This document shows, piece by piece, positions 29,641 through 39,895 of a stretch of DNA of 64,000 nucleotides (its first letter is position 1; every line of letters begins with the position of its first letter). A program made the position numbers and the translations under genes. Source of the DNA: Sinorhizobium meliloti 4H41 (GTDB taxonomy: Bacteria; Pseudomonadota; Alphaproteobacteria; Rhizobiales; Rhizobiaceae); contig NZ_AQWP01000002.1 of NCBI RefSeq assembly GCF_000375585.1, forward strand, positions 310,001 to 374,000, written 5' to 3'. The notes beneath the pieces are model-generated. The model had not been told where the DNA came from and did no database searches. It saw only the letters and a list, made by a program, of their open reading frames with translations.

Positions 29641-30939
29641 TCAATCGGCAGCGAATTGCCGCGGGCTGAGCCTCAGAGCGGCTGCGCGGCGATGGCCTTC
29701 GAGCCGTTCTGTAGCGCTCTGCCGTACAGCGGCAGGAGCGACCGCGGCAACGCCGCGTTCATCCAACCATTGATGCGTGCAGATTTTGACGTAGGAGCCG
29801 ACCCAGAGCCCACCCGTATACCGGCCAGCGGCCATGGTCGGAAGGGTGTGATTGGTGCCGCAGCATTTGTCGGAGTAAACCACGCTGGCCAGTTCGCCGA
29901 TGAAGAGTGAACCGTAGTTGCGGAGCTTCTTGGCGGTGGCCTGCGGATCCCGGGTGTGAACCTGAAGATGCTCGGCTGCGATGTAGTCTGAATAGGCGAT
30001 CATCGCTGCTTCGTCTTCGCAGACGGTGATCTCCCCATAATCCTTCCAGGCTACCGACGCGACATCGGCAGTCGAGAGGTCCTGCAACTGCCTTTCGACT
30101 TCGACCAGGGTAGCTTCCGCGAGCTTGCGGTCGGTCGTGATCAGACCGACGCGGGTGCGAACATCGTGTTCTGCCTGCGCAAGGAGGTCGGTGGCGATCA
30201 TAGCAGCATTGCCGGTTTCGTCGGCGACGATGAAGATTTCGCTCGGGCCGGCAAGCTGGTCGATGCCGACTTGACCAAACACCTGGCGCTTGGCTTCGTT
30301 GACGAATGCGTTGCCGGGGCCAACGATTTTGTCGACCGCCGGGATTGACTCGGTGCCTGATGCCATTGCCGCGATTGCCTGGGCTCCGCCTACACGGAAG
30401 ATGCGATCGGCACCTGACAGATGGCAGCCCGCGATCATGGCGGGGTGTGCGTTTGGCGGGAGGCAGGCGATTACCTGGTCGCAGCCGGCGACCTTAGCCG
30501 GTACGATGGTCATGACCGGCGCCGACAGGAGAGGATACCGACCGCCAGGCACGTAGCACCCCACGACTTCGATCGGGATGACGCGGTGGCCGAGGTGCAG
30601 TCCCGGCAGTGTCTCGATTTCAAGCGGGAGGATGGTCTTGAGCTGAGCTTCGGCAAAGGCGCGGACGTTCGCGATGGCGAATTCGGTGTCTTCGCGGGTC
30701 TGCGGATCGAGTTCCGCTACGGCCTTCAGCCTCTCTTCTTCGCTTACTTCGAATTTTTCAAGCTCCACTTTATCGAAGGCTGCGGAGTATTCGCGAACAG
30801 CGGCGTCACCACGCTCACGCACATTTGCGATGATATCCTTGACCGTCTTCTCGACCGGAGCCGTGTCGGAGACTGCGTCACGGGTGGGCTTCTTGATCTG
30901 GATGAACCTGTCATTCAATGCGGCGAGACGCGATGTCAT
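29641..30939 (-). CDS. HisD-family dehydrogenase (histidinol / sulfopropanediol dehydrogenase type)
   Basis: The protein has 432 residues. It has the HisD fold and catalytic features: Q and H zinc ligands in AQAEHD, the general base Glu-His in AAEHLQVHT, and SDKCCGTNHTLPT. The C terminus has a His in EGHRRA. Genetic context is not histidine biosynthesis. GLWVGSYVK is more like the paralogues that oxidise other alcohols, such as HpsN, which oxidises 2,3-dihydroxypropane-1-sulfonate. A divergent XRE-cupin regulator and a PotABCD-type importer suggest a catabolic enzyme for an imported hydroxylated compound. The exact substrate is open. Confidence 0.8.
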   Translation of the reverse strand: MTSRLAALNDRFIQIKKPTRDAVSDTAPVEKTVKDIIANVRERGDAAVREYSAAFDKVELEKFEVSEEERLKAVAELDPQTREDTEFAIANVRAFAEAQLKTILPLEIETLPGLHLGHRVIPIEVVGCYVPGGRYPLLSAPVMTIVPAKVAGCDQVIACLPPNAHPAMIAGCHLSGADRIFRVGGAQAIAAMASGTESIPAVDKIVGPGNAFVNEAKRQVFGQVGIDQLAGPSEIFIVADETGNAAMIATDLLAQAEHDVRTRVGLITTDRKLAEATLVEVERQLQDLSTADVASVAWKDYGEITVCEDEAAMIAYSDYIAAEHLQVHTRDPQATAKKLRNYGSLFIGELASVVYSDKCCGTNHTLPTMAAGRYTGGLWVGSYVKICTHQWLDERGVAAVAPAAVRQSATERLEGHRRAAALRLSPRQFAAD

Positions 30940-31118
30940 TAAAATCTCCTGTGTGCGGTGGTGTCTCAGCATCGTGGAACCGCGGCAGACGGGCAATTGC
31001 CCGCAAACCACCCGTTCAGTATTCTCACCACTTTGCGCGCCCAGCGATCTCAGGACGTAGGAAGCGCGCGCCGGGGGTGTCATGCTGGGGCGAACCGATC
31101 AGATCAAGGAATCGACGA

Positions 31119-31667
31119 ATGCCGAAAATCGGAAGCAAACTTCGTGAACTGCGCCGGAGGCGAGACTTGGGTGTCAGAGAACTGGCTGCGCGGTCGGGCA
31201 TTTCACATTCTACGATCTCATTGATCGAGCGAGACCGAATGAGCCCGTCGATCGACACTCTCGGCGCGGTCCTCGACGCCCTGGGCACGACGTTGCCCGG
31301 TTTCTTTTCCGACCTGCAATCGAGTCTTCCATATACGCCGTTCTATTCCTCGGCCGACCTCATCGAGATTGGAAAGGCTGACACAATTTCCTATCGCGTC
31401 ATTGGTCTGGACCATCCGAACAGGCAGATGCTTATGCTCCATGAGCGTTACGCGCCCGGCGCAGATACCGGAGAGGAATTCACCCATGCGGCACAGGAGG
31501 CCGGCATGGTTCTGTCCGGAGCCGTCGAGGTGACGGTGGGCAATCAGAAGCGTATCTTGGGCGCGGGTGACGGCTACTATTTCGATAGTCGGCTTCCGCA
31601 TCGATTCCGCAACGTCCACGATGGCCCGAGCGAAATAGTGAGCGCGATCACGCCGCCGACCTATTGA
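31119..31667 (+). CDS. XRE-family regulator with C-terminal cupin
   Basis: The protein has 182 residues. An N-terminal helix-turn-helix (LGVRELAARSGISHSTISLIERD) is joined to a C-terminal cupin (residues ~105-180), as in PuuR and related regulators of amine or amino-acid catabolism. An AAGGA site precedes the ATG at 31119. It lies between the divergent HisD-like gene and the ABC transporter, so it probably controls both. Confidence 0.9.
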   Translation: MPKIGSKLRELRRRRDLGVRELAARSGISHSTISLIERDRMSPSIDTLGAVLDALGTTLPGFFSDLQSSLPYTPFYSSADLIEIGKADTISYRVIGLDHPNRQMLMLHERYAPGADTGEEFTHAAQEAGMVLSGAVEVTVGNQKRILGAGDGYYFDSRLPHRFRNVHDGPSEIVSAITPPTY

Positions 31668-31784
31668 CGCAGGCGTCACTCGATCCGAGTGGTGAGAATA
31701 GTGACCAGAGCGGTTAGTGCCCTTCCCAAACCCCTGAAAACTGCTTTGTATCGTGCAGTCGAAAACACTAATGGGGAGGGCTCG

Positions 31785-32825
31785 ATGAAAATCCTTAAAG
31801 CTGCTGTCATTGCCTCTAGCGTCCTGATGACGAGCGTCGTCGGTGCGCAATCACGCGACCTGACGGTCGTATCCTGGGGTGGGAATTTCCAGGACGCGCA
31901 AAGAAAAATCTTCTTCGAGACATTCGGGAAGGAAACTGGAAAGCCCGTTCTCGATGAAAGCTGGGAGGGCGGATACGGCGTGTTGCAGGCCAAGGTGAAG
32001 GCCGGCGTGCCGAACTGGGATGTCGTCGAAGTCGAAGCCGAAGAGTTGGCTCTTGGTTGCGCCGACGGCATCTACGAAAAGATCGACTGGCAGAAGATGG
32101 GCGGGAAGGAGGCGTATCTCCCGGCGGCCGTCAGCGACTGCGGTGTCGGCAATATCGTCTGGTCGACCGGCCTGTCCTACGATGGTGACAAGCTGGCGGA
32201 AGGTCCGAAGACCTGGGCCGATTTCTGGGACACGAAGAAATTCCCGGGTAAACGCGGCCTGCGCAAGGGACCCAAATATGCGCTTGAGTTCGCCTTGATG
32301 GCAGATGGCGTCCCCGCGGACCAGGTTTACGACGTTCTGAGCGGCGAAGGCGGCGTTGATCGCGCATTCAAGAAACTAGACGAACTGAAGGCGGATATCA
32401 TCTGGTGGGACGCTGGGGCACAACCACTCCAGCTGCTATCTTCCGGCCAGGTCGTTATGACGTCCGCATATAACGGCCGCATCAGCGGGATCAATCGTAG
32501 CGAGGGCAAGAAGTTCGGTTTCGTTTTCCCCGGCAGCGTCTATGCAATCGACAGCTGGGTAATCCTGAAGGATAGCCCGAACAAGGACGCCGGCATGGAC
32601 TTCATCGCCTACGCGAGCAAGGCTGAAAATCAGGCGAAGCTTCCGGAGTATATCGCATACGGGCTTCCGAATCTTGGTGCGACCAAGCTCGTCCCGGAAC
32701 AGTTCCAGAAAGAGCTGCCGACGACGGAAGAGAACCTGAATGGTGCCGTCGCTCTCGACGTAGACTTCTGGACAGACAACTCGGAAGAGCTCACCCAGCG
32801 CTTCAACGCCTGGCTGGCTCAATAG
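31785..32825 (+). CDS. spermidine/putrescine-type ABC transporter substrate-binding protein
   Basis: The protein has 346 residues. The signal peptide ends near VVGAQS. The mature part matches PotD-like binding proteins (VVSWGGNFQDAQRKIFFETF, and YNGRISGINRSEGK in the second lobe). The acidic pocket of true PotD is not verifiable, so the ligand may be another small polar molecule. The GGGGAGGG site supports the ATG at 31785. A hairpin follows the stop. Confidence 0.9.
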   Translation: MKILKAAVIASSVLMTSVVGAQSRDLTVVSWGGNFQDAQRKIFFETFGKETGKPVLDESWEGGYGVLQAKVKAGVPNWDVVEVEAEELALGCADGIYEKIDWQKMGGKEAYLPAAVSDCGVGNIVWSTGLSYDGDKLAEGPKTWADFWDTKKFPGKRGLRKGPKYALEFALMADGVPADQVYDVLSGEGGVDRAFKKLDELKADIIWWDAGAQPLQLLSSGQVVMTSAYNGRISGINRSEGKKFGFVFPGSVYAIDSWVILKDSPNKDAGMDFIAYASKAENQAKLPEYIAYGLPNLGATKLVPEQFQKELPTTEENLNGAVALDVDFWTDNSEELTQRFNAWLAQ

Positions 32826-32855
32826 GCGATCGTCGCAGTTAATTTACCGCCGCTC

Positions 32856-32880
32856 TGTTGCCCCGATCCATGGGGCAACA
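32856..32880 (+). terminator. stem-loop between binding-protein and ATPase genes
   Basis: TGTTGCCCC pairs perfectly with GGGGCAACA across a 7-base loop. No T-tract follows, so it is more likely a 3'-stabilising or attenuating hairpin that raises the amount of binding-protein mRNA relative to the permeases. Confidence 0.65.
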
Positions 32881-32932
32881 TAACCCTTTGATCGTTTGGG
32901 GGGTGGCCCTCCTCCATTTTGCGTAGGTGACG

Positions 32933-33997
32933 ATGGGCAACGCATTCATTCACTTTGACAAAGTCAGCAAAGCGTTCGGCGCCATGACCGTCGTCGATAA
33001 ACTGGACCTGGCTATCGAGAAGGGCGAGTTTGTCAGCATGCTCGGGCCATCCGGTTCAGGCAAGACTACACTTCTGATGATGTTGGCAGGCTTCGAGGCC
33101 CCCACCAGCGGGTCAATTTCCGTCAGGGGTAAGCGGGTCGATGCACTGCCGCCCCATAGACGGAACATGGGCGTGGTTTTCCAGAATTACGCTCTGTTCC
33201 CCCCTGTGACAGTTGCGGAGAATGTAGCGTTTCCGCTCAAGATGCGTCGGGTATCCCGCGGTGAAATCGCCGATCGCGTCGGCAAGGCTCTCGATATGGT
33301 CCAACTCGGGGCGTTCCACGACAGGCGGCCGATCCAGCTGTCGGGCGGTCAGCAGCAGCGTGTAGCGCTGGCGCGAGCGCTCGTCTTCGAACCTGAAGTG
33401 GTCCTCATGGACGAACCGCTCGGGGCGCTGGACAAAAAGCTTCGCGAGCAGATGCAGATGGACATTCGCGATATCCATCATCGATTGGGTCTGACCATTG
33501 TTTTCGTGACACATGATCAGGCCGAAGCGCTGACGATGTCGGACAGAATCGCCATTTTCAATCACGGAAAGATCGAGCAGATCGGCACGCCTTCCGAAAT
33601 TTATGACCGTCCGACGACGCAATTCGTCGCCGAATTCATTGGCGAAACCAACTTGCTCAGCGGCAAAGTGACGACGTCCGAAAACGGTTTGCTGGGTATT
33701 GCGGTCGATGGCGGCCAGCAACTCCAGGTCGCGTCAGCCGCAAAGCACGAACCGGGCAAGCACGTGAAAGTCTCGGTCCGGCCCGAGCGCATCGAACTCG
33801 GTTCTTCCGACGGGTCGAGGAATGAATTGAAGGTCAGGGTGTCTGACGTGGTCTATCGCGGTGACCACCTGCAGGTCGTCGTCGAGGCGGCAAACGGGTC
33901 TCTCGTCATCAAGTCTACAAGGAAAGCAACCACGCCTCGGATCGGTGATGAGGCGGTCGCCTCGTTCTCACCCGAACAATGCTGGATCGTCGCATGA
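32933..33997 (+). CDS. ABC transporter ATPase, PotA type
   Basis: The protein has 354 residues. Walker A is GPSGSGKTT, the signature is LSGGQQQRVALARAL, Walker B is VVLMDEPLGALDKKL and the H-loop is VTHDQAEAL. A C-terminal TOBE-2 regulatory domain follows. It powers the importer encoded around it. The ATG at 32933 is preferred over a GTG six bases earlier. Its stop overlaps the next gene (ATGA). Confidence 0.93.
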   Translation: MGNAFIHFDKVSKAFGAMTVVDKLDLAIEKGEFVSMLGPSGSGKTTLLMMLAGFEAPTSGSISVRGKRVDALPPHRRNMGVVFQNYALFPPVTVAENVAFPLKMRRVSRGEIADRVGKALDMVQLGAFHDRRPIQLSGGQQQRVALARALVFEPEVVLMDEPLGALDKKLREQMQMDIRDIHHRLGLTIVFVTHDQAEALTMSDRIAIFNHGKIEQIGTPSEIYDRPTTQFVAEFIGETNLLSGKVTTSENGLLGIAVDGGQQLQVASAAKHEPGKHVKVSVRPERIELGSSDGSRNELKVRVSDVVYRGDHLQVVVEAANGSLVIKSTRKATTPRIGDEAVASFSPEQCWIVA

Positions 33998-35175
33998 AGC
34001 AACGCTCCCGGTTCCTGCAGCATGCCAAATCGTTCGTCCTGATTGCGCCCTTGGCGCTATTCCTTCTGTTCTTTTTCGTCGTCCCTTTGGGAACCATGAT
34101 GAAGACTGCCGTTTCCGATCCCGTCGCGTCTCGCGCGCTACCTACCGTAGCTGCTGCCCTCGACGGATGGGACCGCTCGAGCGCTCCGCCGGTGGAGGCG
34201 CAGAGAGCGCTGGTCGTAGACATTCACGGAATACAGGACGACGAATTGTTTGGTGACCTCGTTCGCCGGCTGAACAGCGCGAAGTCGGGTTTTCGAACAT
34301 TGATGAGCAAGACCAGGACGGCCGTTGCCGATGACCCTAGCCTCGGTGACCTCACCTCCGTCGATCGGCGATGGAACGACCCGGCATTCTGGATTGCAGT
34401 GCAGGACGCCGCAAGCTCGCCTGTCACCGACCGAAATCTTCTTGCGGCTGTCGACCTGACGCGTGACAAGAATGGCAACGTGGTCGACGCGCCGGCCGGG
34501 ACTTCGGCAAACCGCGAAACGCTGCTTCGCACCATCGTCATGGCGGGCATGGTGACCGTCTGCACCGTTTTGATCGGCTTGCCCTTCGCGATGGTGGCCG
34601 CCTCGACCACTGGCTGGAGGCGTCAACTCCTGCTTGGAGCGGTTCTGCTCCCGCTTTGGACATCGCTCCTCGTCAGAACGGCCGCCTGGTACATCATTCT
34701 GCAAGACAATGGTCTGATCAATATGACGCTCCAGGCAATCGGCCTGACGGACGGGCCATTGCCTTTGATATTCAATCGGTTAGGCGTCGTCATCGCCATG
34801 ACCCATGTCCTGCTTCCCTTCATGGTATTGCCGATCTTCAGTGTTTTGATCGGCATTCCCAAGAACCTGATGCCAGCCGCGGCCTCACTTGGCGCGTCAC
34901 CTTTCCGATCATTCCTTTCGGTGCTTCTGCCACTCAGCATGCGAGGCGTCGTGTCCGGATCGTTGCTCGTGTTCATGAGCGCCCTTGGGTACTACATCAC
35001 ACCTGCACTGATTGGCGGCGCAAAGGATCAGATGATCAGCGCCGTGATCGCCTACTATGCAACGGGCGCGGCCAACTGGGGCATGGCAGGCGCGCTCGGG
35101 ATCGTTCTCCTGACCGCAACGATCATCCTTTACGTCGTCTACCTGCGGCTCTCATCCGAGGAGGCCAGGGCATGA
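33994..35175 (+). CDS. ABC transporter permease, PotB type, with large periplasmic insert
   Basis: The protein has 393 residues. The first helix (near 15-40) is separated from the remaining five by a ~130-residue soluble insert (containing VVDIHGIQDDELFGDLVRRL), expected on the periplasmic side. The EAA loop reads LMPAAASLGASPFRSFLSVLLP. PotB of E. coli is ~285 residues and lacks such an insert. The start at 33994 overlaps the ATPase stop by four bases; an ATG at 33979 is also possible. Confidence 0.9.
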   Translation: MKQRSRFLQHAKSFVLIAPLALFLLFFFVVPLGTMMKTAVSDPVASRALPTVAAALDGWDRSSAPPVEAQRALVVDIHGIQDDELFGDLVRRLNSAKSGFRTLMSKTRTAVADDPSLGDLTSVDRRWNDPAFWIAVQDAASSPVTDRNLLAAVDLTRDKNGNVVDAPAGTSANRETLLRTIVMAGMVTVCTVLIGLPFAMVAASTTGWRRQLLLGAVLLPLWTSLLVRTAAWYIILQDNGLINMTLQAIGLTDGPLPLIFNRLGVVIAMTHVLLPFMVLPIFSVLIGIPKNLMPAAASLGASPFRSFLSVLLPLSMRGVVSGSLLVFMSALGYYITPALIGGAKDQMISAVIAYYATGAANWGMAGALGIVLLTATIILYVVYLRLSSEEARA

Positions 35176-35957
35176 GGACGCTTTCCCTGTCCAGGGCGAT
35201 ATTCGGCTCGGCCGTCGTCATCTTTCTCATGGCCCCGCTATTTGCGATCCTGCCGCTGGCCTTCACCGACAGCGTATTCCTCAACTATCCGATCCCTGAT
35301 TTTTCGTTGAGGTGGTTCGATGAATTGTTCACTGCCGACGCCTGGCGGCGCTCGATTATCAACAGCCTGATCATCGGAGCAGGAACGACGGTGCTTGCCA
35401 CCGTGCTGGGTACGGTCGCCTCGCTTGGGCTTCGCGGAAAATCCGTATCGCTCCTGTTCGGTTTTTTCCGCACGGTGTTCCTGCTTCCGATGGTGGTTCC
35501 AGCGGTGGTGCTGGGCGTCGGTATGCAGTTGATGTTCGCCCAGTATGGGCTCGCGAATACCTATCTGGGAGTGATCATAGCTCATACGGTGATCGCCATC
35601 CCGTTCGTGGTGGTGAACGTCACGGCCGCGCTACAGGGCATAGACCGTCGGCTTGAAAACGCTGCGGCCAGCCTCGGGGCATCGCCGGCGGTCGTTCTCA
35701 AGACGGTTACACTGCCTTTGGCCATGCCCGGAATCATTTCAGGAGCAGTCTTCGCGTTTGCGACCTCGCTGGATGAGGTGGTGCTGACGCTGTTCGTCGC
35801 GGGTCCCAACCAGAGAACCGTTGCACGGCAAATGTTCTCCACGATCCGCGAGAACATCAGCCCCGCCATTGCTGCCGCCGCATTCCTGTTCATCGTAGGC
35901 ACCGTCCTGATTGCAGCCTTGGCTCACTTCGTTCGAAGGAAGCGGCAGGTCGCATGA
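35172..35957 (+). CDS. ABC transporter permease, PotC type
   Basis: The protein has 261 residues and six helices, with the EAA loop LENAAASLGASPAVVLKTVTLP. It is the second permease of the importer, and its ATG overlaps the previous stop (ATGA). It ends the binding protein-ATPase-permease-permease unit. Confidence 0.93.
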   Translation: MRTLSLSRAIFGSAVVIFLMAPLFAILPLAFTDSVFLNYPIPDFSLRWFDELFTADAWRRSIINSLIIGAGTTVLATVLGTVASLGLRGKSVSLLFGFFRTVFLLPMVVPAVVLGVGMQLMFAQYGLANTYLGVIIAHTVIAIPFVVVNVTAALQGIDRRLENAAASLGASPAVVLKTVTLPLAMPGIISGAVFAFATSLDEVVLTLFVAGPNQRTVARQMFSTIRENISPAIAAAAFLFIVGTVLIAALAHFVRRKRQVA

Positions 35958-36084
35958 GCTGGATCGGCGCACTTTCATAAAAGGCCACGACGCAAAGCCT
36001 GCACGCAAGCGCGCCGAAGGGGACCCGCGGCAATGTTCCGGTCCTCAAATGGCTTGATGGGAAGCAACTCACCTGCAGCTAGTC

Positions 36085-36131
36085 CCTTCTCCCCGTCAAA
36101 CGGGGAGAAGGTCGCGGCAGCGGGATGAGGG
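36085..36131. repeat. short palindromic intergenic repeat
   Basis: CCTTCTCCCCG (36085-36095) pairs with CGGGGAGAAGG (36101-36111) and is followed by CGGCAGCGGGATGAGGGG. A related, larger version is at 38646-38735. It lies between the convergent permease and dctP genes. Confidence 0.7.
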
Positions 36132-36163
36132 GCAATTTCGAAAAAGTGCCCCTCAGCGCAGCG

Positions 36164-37318
<1,155 letters not shown>

Positions 37319-37471
37319 TCACTGCCCATCGAGCCCCCGTCCGCCCATCCGGGACGTCGCAAGGTCTCTTTCCTCCTCGTTAGTGCCGACAACGCCGAAG
37401 CCCGCGAAGGCTTTGCGCACCGCGGCACACGTGCACCATACATAATCGATAATGCATGTCCAGCGACCGTG

Positions 37472-37510
37472 TTGCGGCGTCTTCTTCGACTTTTGTATAA
37501 GACGTCGCAA
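37472..37510. promoter_or_regulatory. inverted repeat upstream of dctP
   Basis: TTGCGGCGTCTT (37472-37483) and AAGACGTCGCAA (37499-37510) form a 12-bp inverted repeat with one mismatch. It lies between the end of the aldo/keto reductase gene and the dctP start, so it could be an operator or a terminator. The rest of 37271-37560 shows no gene. Confidence 0.45.
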
Positions 37511-37560
37511 GCGGTTGGAAATTGCCCAAAATCGAGGCAAATCAATGCATTCGAACCGAT

Positions 37561-38589
37561 TCAGAGCTCGGCGGATCTGGCCCAGAGATTGACGTCGGCC
37601 TCGCGTGCGTAAAGGTCGATTTCGCTCAGTTCCTCTGATGTGAAAGCGTCGTTTTCCAGCGCCTTGACGCAATCGACGATCTGTGCGGAACGGCTGGCGC
37701 CGATCAGCGCCGAGGTGATGCGGCCGCCGCGCAGCACCCAGGCGAGTGCCATCTGAGCGAGCGTCTGGCCGCGCCGTTCGGCGATCGCGTTCAGCTTGCG
37801 GATATTGTCGATGATCCCCGGACGGATGAAATCCTTCTTGAGGAAGTGGTTCTGCGCGGCGCGGCTGTCCTCGGGAATGCCGCTCAGGTACTTCGTCGTC
37901 AGCATGCCCTGCGCGAGCGGCGAAAAGACGATCGAGCCGATGCCGAGCTCCTCCAGCGTGTCGACGAGGCCGTCATCCTCGACCCAACGGTTAAGCATCG
38001 AATAGCTCGGCTGGTGGATGAGACAGGGCGTGCCCATCTCCTTCAGGATCGCCGCCGCCTCGCGGGTACGCTGCGAGTTGTAGGAGGAAATGCCGACATA
38101 GAGCGCACGCCCCGAACGGACGATGTGATCGAGCGCACCGCAAGTCTCTTCGAGGGGCGTATCCGGATCGAAGCGATGGGAATAGAAGATGTCGACATAA
38201 TCGAGCCCCATGCGTTTGAGGCTCTGGTCGCAAGAGGCGACAAGATATTTCCGGCTGCCCCACTCCCCATAGGGGCCGGGCCACATATCATAACCCGCCT
38301 TGGACGAGATGATGAGTTCGTCGCGGAGGCCGGCGAAATCTGTGCGCATGATCTCGCCGAAGGCGATTTCGGCAGAGCCGGGCGGCGGACCGTAATTATT
38401 CGCCAGATCGAAATGGGTGATGCCGAGGTCGAAGGCCGTGCGGCACATGTCCACCTTGCGGTCGTGCGGCGTGTCGCCACCGAAATTGTGCCATAGGCCG
38501 AGCGAAATCGCCGGGAGCTTCAAGCCGCTCCGGCCGCAGCGATTGTACTTCATCTTCTCGTATCTGTTTTCCGCCGGTTGCCAGGCCAT
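37561..38589 (-). CDS. aldo/keto reductase, YghZ/Kv-beta type
   Basis: The protein has 342 residues in the AKR TIM-barrel, with the tetrad Asp-Tyr-Lys-His visible as FDLANNYGPPPGSAE, ISSKAGYDMW and FYSHRFD. Close in pattern to E. coli YghZ, which reduces L-glyceraldehyde 3-phosphate and methylglyoxal (MWPGPYGEWGSRKYL is the family signature). The ATG at 38589 is preceded by a GAGGA site. It may be the last gene of the sugar operon, although a palindromic repeat separates it from the Gfo/Idh gene. Confidence 0.92.
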   Translation of the reverse strand: MAWQPAENRYEKMKYNRCGRSGLKLPAISLGLWHNFGGDTPHDRKVDMCRTAFDLGITHFDLANNYGPPPGSAEIAFGEIMRTDFAGLRDELIISSKAGYDMWPGPYGEWGSRKYLVASCDQSLKRMGLDYVDIFYSHRFDPDTPLEETCGALDHIVRSGRALYVGISSYNSQRTREAAAILKEMGTPCLIHQPSYSMLNRWVEDDGLVDTLEELGIGSIVFSPLAQGMLTTKYLSGIPEDSRAAQNHFLKKDFIRPGIIDNIRKLNAIAERRGQTLAQMALAWVLRGGRITSALIGASRSAQIVDCVKALENDAFTSEELSEIDLYAREADVNLWARSAEL

Positions 38590-38645
38590 GACTCGTGTTC
38601 CTCGTTCGCTTCGGTGGCGTTGAATACCCCTCCCCACAAAGGTCC

Positions 38646-38735
38646 TCAAGGGGCAGCAGCTCGATGAAGGGCCCCTTGATCCGCCTGCCGGCCCCTTCTC
38701 GCCATCAAAATGGGAGAAGGTGGCGGCAGGCGGAT
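38646..38735. repeat. nested palindromic intergenic repeat
   Basis: Three nested or adjacent stems are present: TCAAGGGGC/GCCCCTTGA (38646-38654 with 38671-38679), ATCCGCCTGCCG/CGGCAGGCGGAT (38679-38690 with 38724-38735), and an inner CCTTCTCGCCAT/ATGGGAGAAGG. The inner stem and flank resemble the element at 36085. It separates two same-strand genes. Confidence 0.7.
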
Positions 38736-38745
38736 GGCACCCGGC

Positions 38746-39879
38746 TCAGCGCAGCAATGCCTGCGCCTCTTCAATGCCGAGCGCCGCCGGCTGGGTGCAG
38801 GTTGTCGACAGCGTGACGAAGTTTCCCTCCTCGCCGGATTTGAGGATCGACACCATCACGTCGACACCGTGCAGCGTGCGTTCCAGCGAGCAGCGGGCAT
38901 CGCGCCCCTTGAGGATTGCGTCCGCCATATCCGCGAGCCCCGCCGTCCGATAATTGGCGATCGGGCCGAGCGGATGGTCCCAATTGTTGACGGCGAAGGG
39001 ATGCTCCCACATTTCGAGCGGCCGGATGTCCTTATTCCGCCCGCTCGCCTCGACCGTGCCGCCGAAGAAATTCGGATCCGGAACGAAGAGCGACCCTTCG
39101 GTGCCATAAAGCTCCATATTCGCATGACGATGCGACCAGACATCCCAGCTTGCCGAAAGCGTGATGGTTGCGCCGTTCTGGAACTCGAGCAGGGCGTGAA
39201 TGTTGGTGGGCGTCTTGACCGGGATAACCTCGCCGTTTCTGGGTTCGCTGGTGATGGTCCGCGTCGTGCTCGCCATGGAGGAGAGTGCGCCGACCCGTTT
39301 CACCGGTCCGATCAGGTTGATCAGGTTTGCGATGTAGTAGGGTCCGAGATCGAGAATCGGCCCGCCGCCGGGCAGGAAGAAGAAGTCCGGATTCGGATGC
39401 CACATCTCCATGCCCGGGCTCATGACATGACATGTACCGGAGGTGACCTGCCCGATCTTGCCGGCGTCGATATAGGCGCGGGCAAGCTGGTGCGCCCCAC
39501 CCAGGAAAGTGTCCGGTGCGCAACCGACCGTCAGCCCCTTTCCGGTGGCAATTCTCCTTAGCTCCTCTCCCTGCTCCAGCGAGAGCACGAGCGGCTTTTC
39601 GGAATAGACATGCTTGCCGGCTTCCAGAATGGCCTTCGAGACCGGAAAATGCGCCTCCGGGATCGTCAGATTGACGACGATGTCAACTTCCGGATTGGCG
39701 AGCAGCGCATCGATGCTCTGCGCAGTCACGTCGAATTCGGCGCCGCGTGCTTCCGCCGCCGCCGGATTGATGTCGGCACAGGCGGCGATCCGAATGCCCT
39801 TGAACAGCGGAGCAAGCTTGAAATAGGTCGTGGAGATATTGCCGCATCCGATGATGCCGACACCAAGTTCTCTTGTCAT
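38746..39879 (-). CDS. Gfo/Idh/MocA-family oxidoreductase
   Basis: The protein has 377 residues. The NAD(P)-binding Rossmann start is VGIIGCGNISTTYF, followed by the EKPLVLSLEQG motif with the conserved catalytic Lys, and a C-terminal beta-sheet domain with GPILDLGPYYIANLINL. It would oxidise a sugar or inositol-like substrate. It lies 16 bp after the sugar isomerase gene and is probably part of the same operon. Confidence 0.92.
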   Translation of the reverse strand: MTRELGVGIIGCGNISTTYFKLAPLFKGIRIAACADINPAAAEARGAEFDVTAQSIDALLANPEVDIVVNLTIPEAHFPVSKAILEAGKHVYSEKPLVLSLEQGEELRRIATGKGLTVGCAPDTFLGGAHQLARAYIDAGKIGQVTSGTCHVMSPGMEMWHPNPDFFFLPGGGPILDLGPYYIANLINLIGPVKRVGALSSMASTTRTITSEPRNGEVIPVKTPTNIHALLEFQNGATITLSASWDVWSHRHANMELYGTEGSLFVPDPNFFGGTVEASGRNKDIRPLEMWEHPFAVNNWDHPLGPIANYRTAGLADMADAILKGRDARCSLERTLHGVDVMVSILKSGEEGNFVTLSTTCTQPAALGIEEAQALLR

Positions 39880-39895
39880 GGGGGTTTTCCGTCGA

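Noticed and set aside
29641..30939. Calling this gene hisD of histidine biosynthesis
   Set aside because: The neighbours are a catabolic-type regulator and an ABC importer, and details such as GLWVGSYVK differ from biosynthetic HisD. The family name is kept but the role is left open.
30421..30942. Plus-strand frame antisense to the HisD-like gene
   Set aside because: The HisD-like protein has all family motifs on the minus strand. The antisense frame is a shadow.
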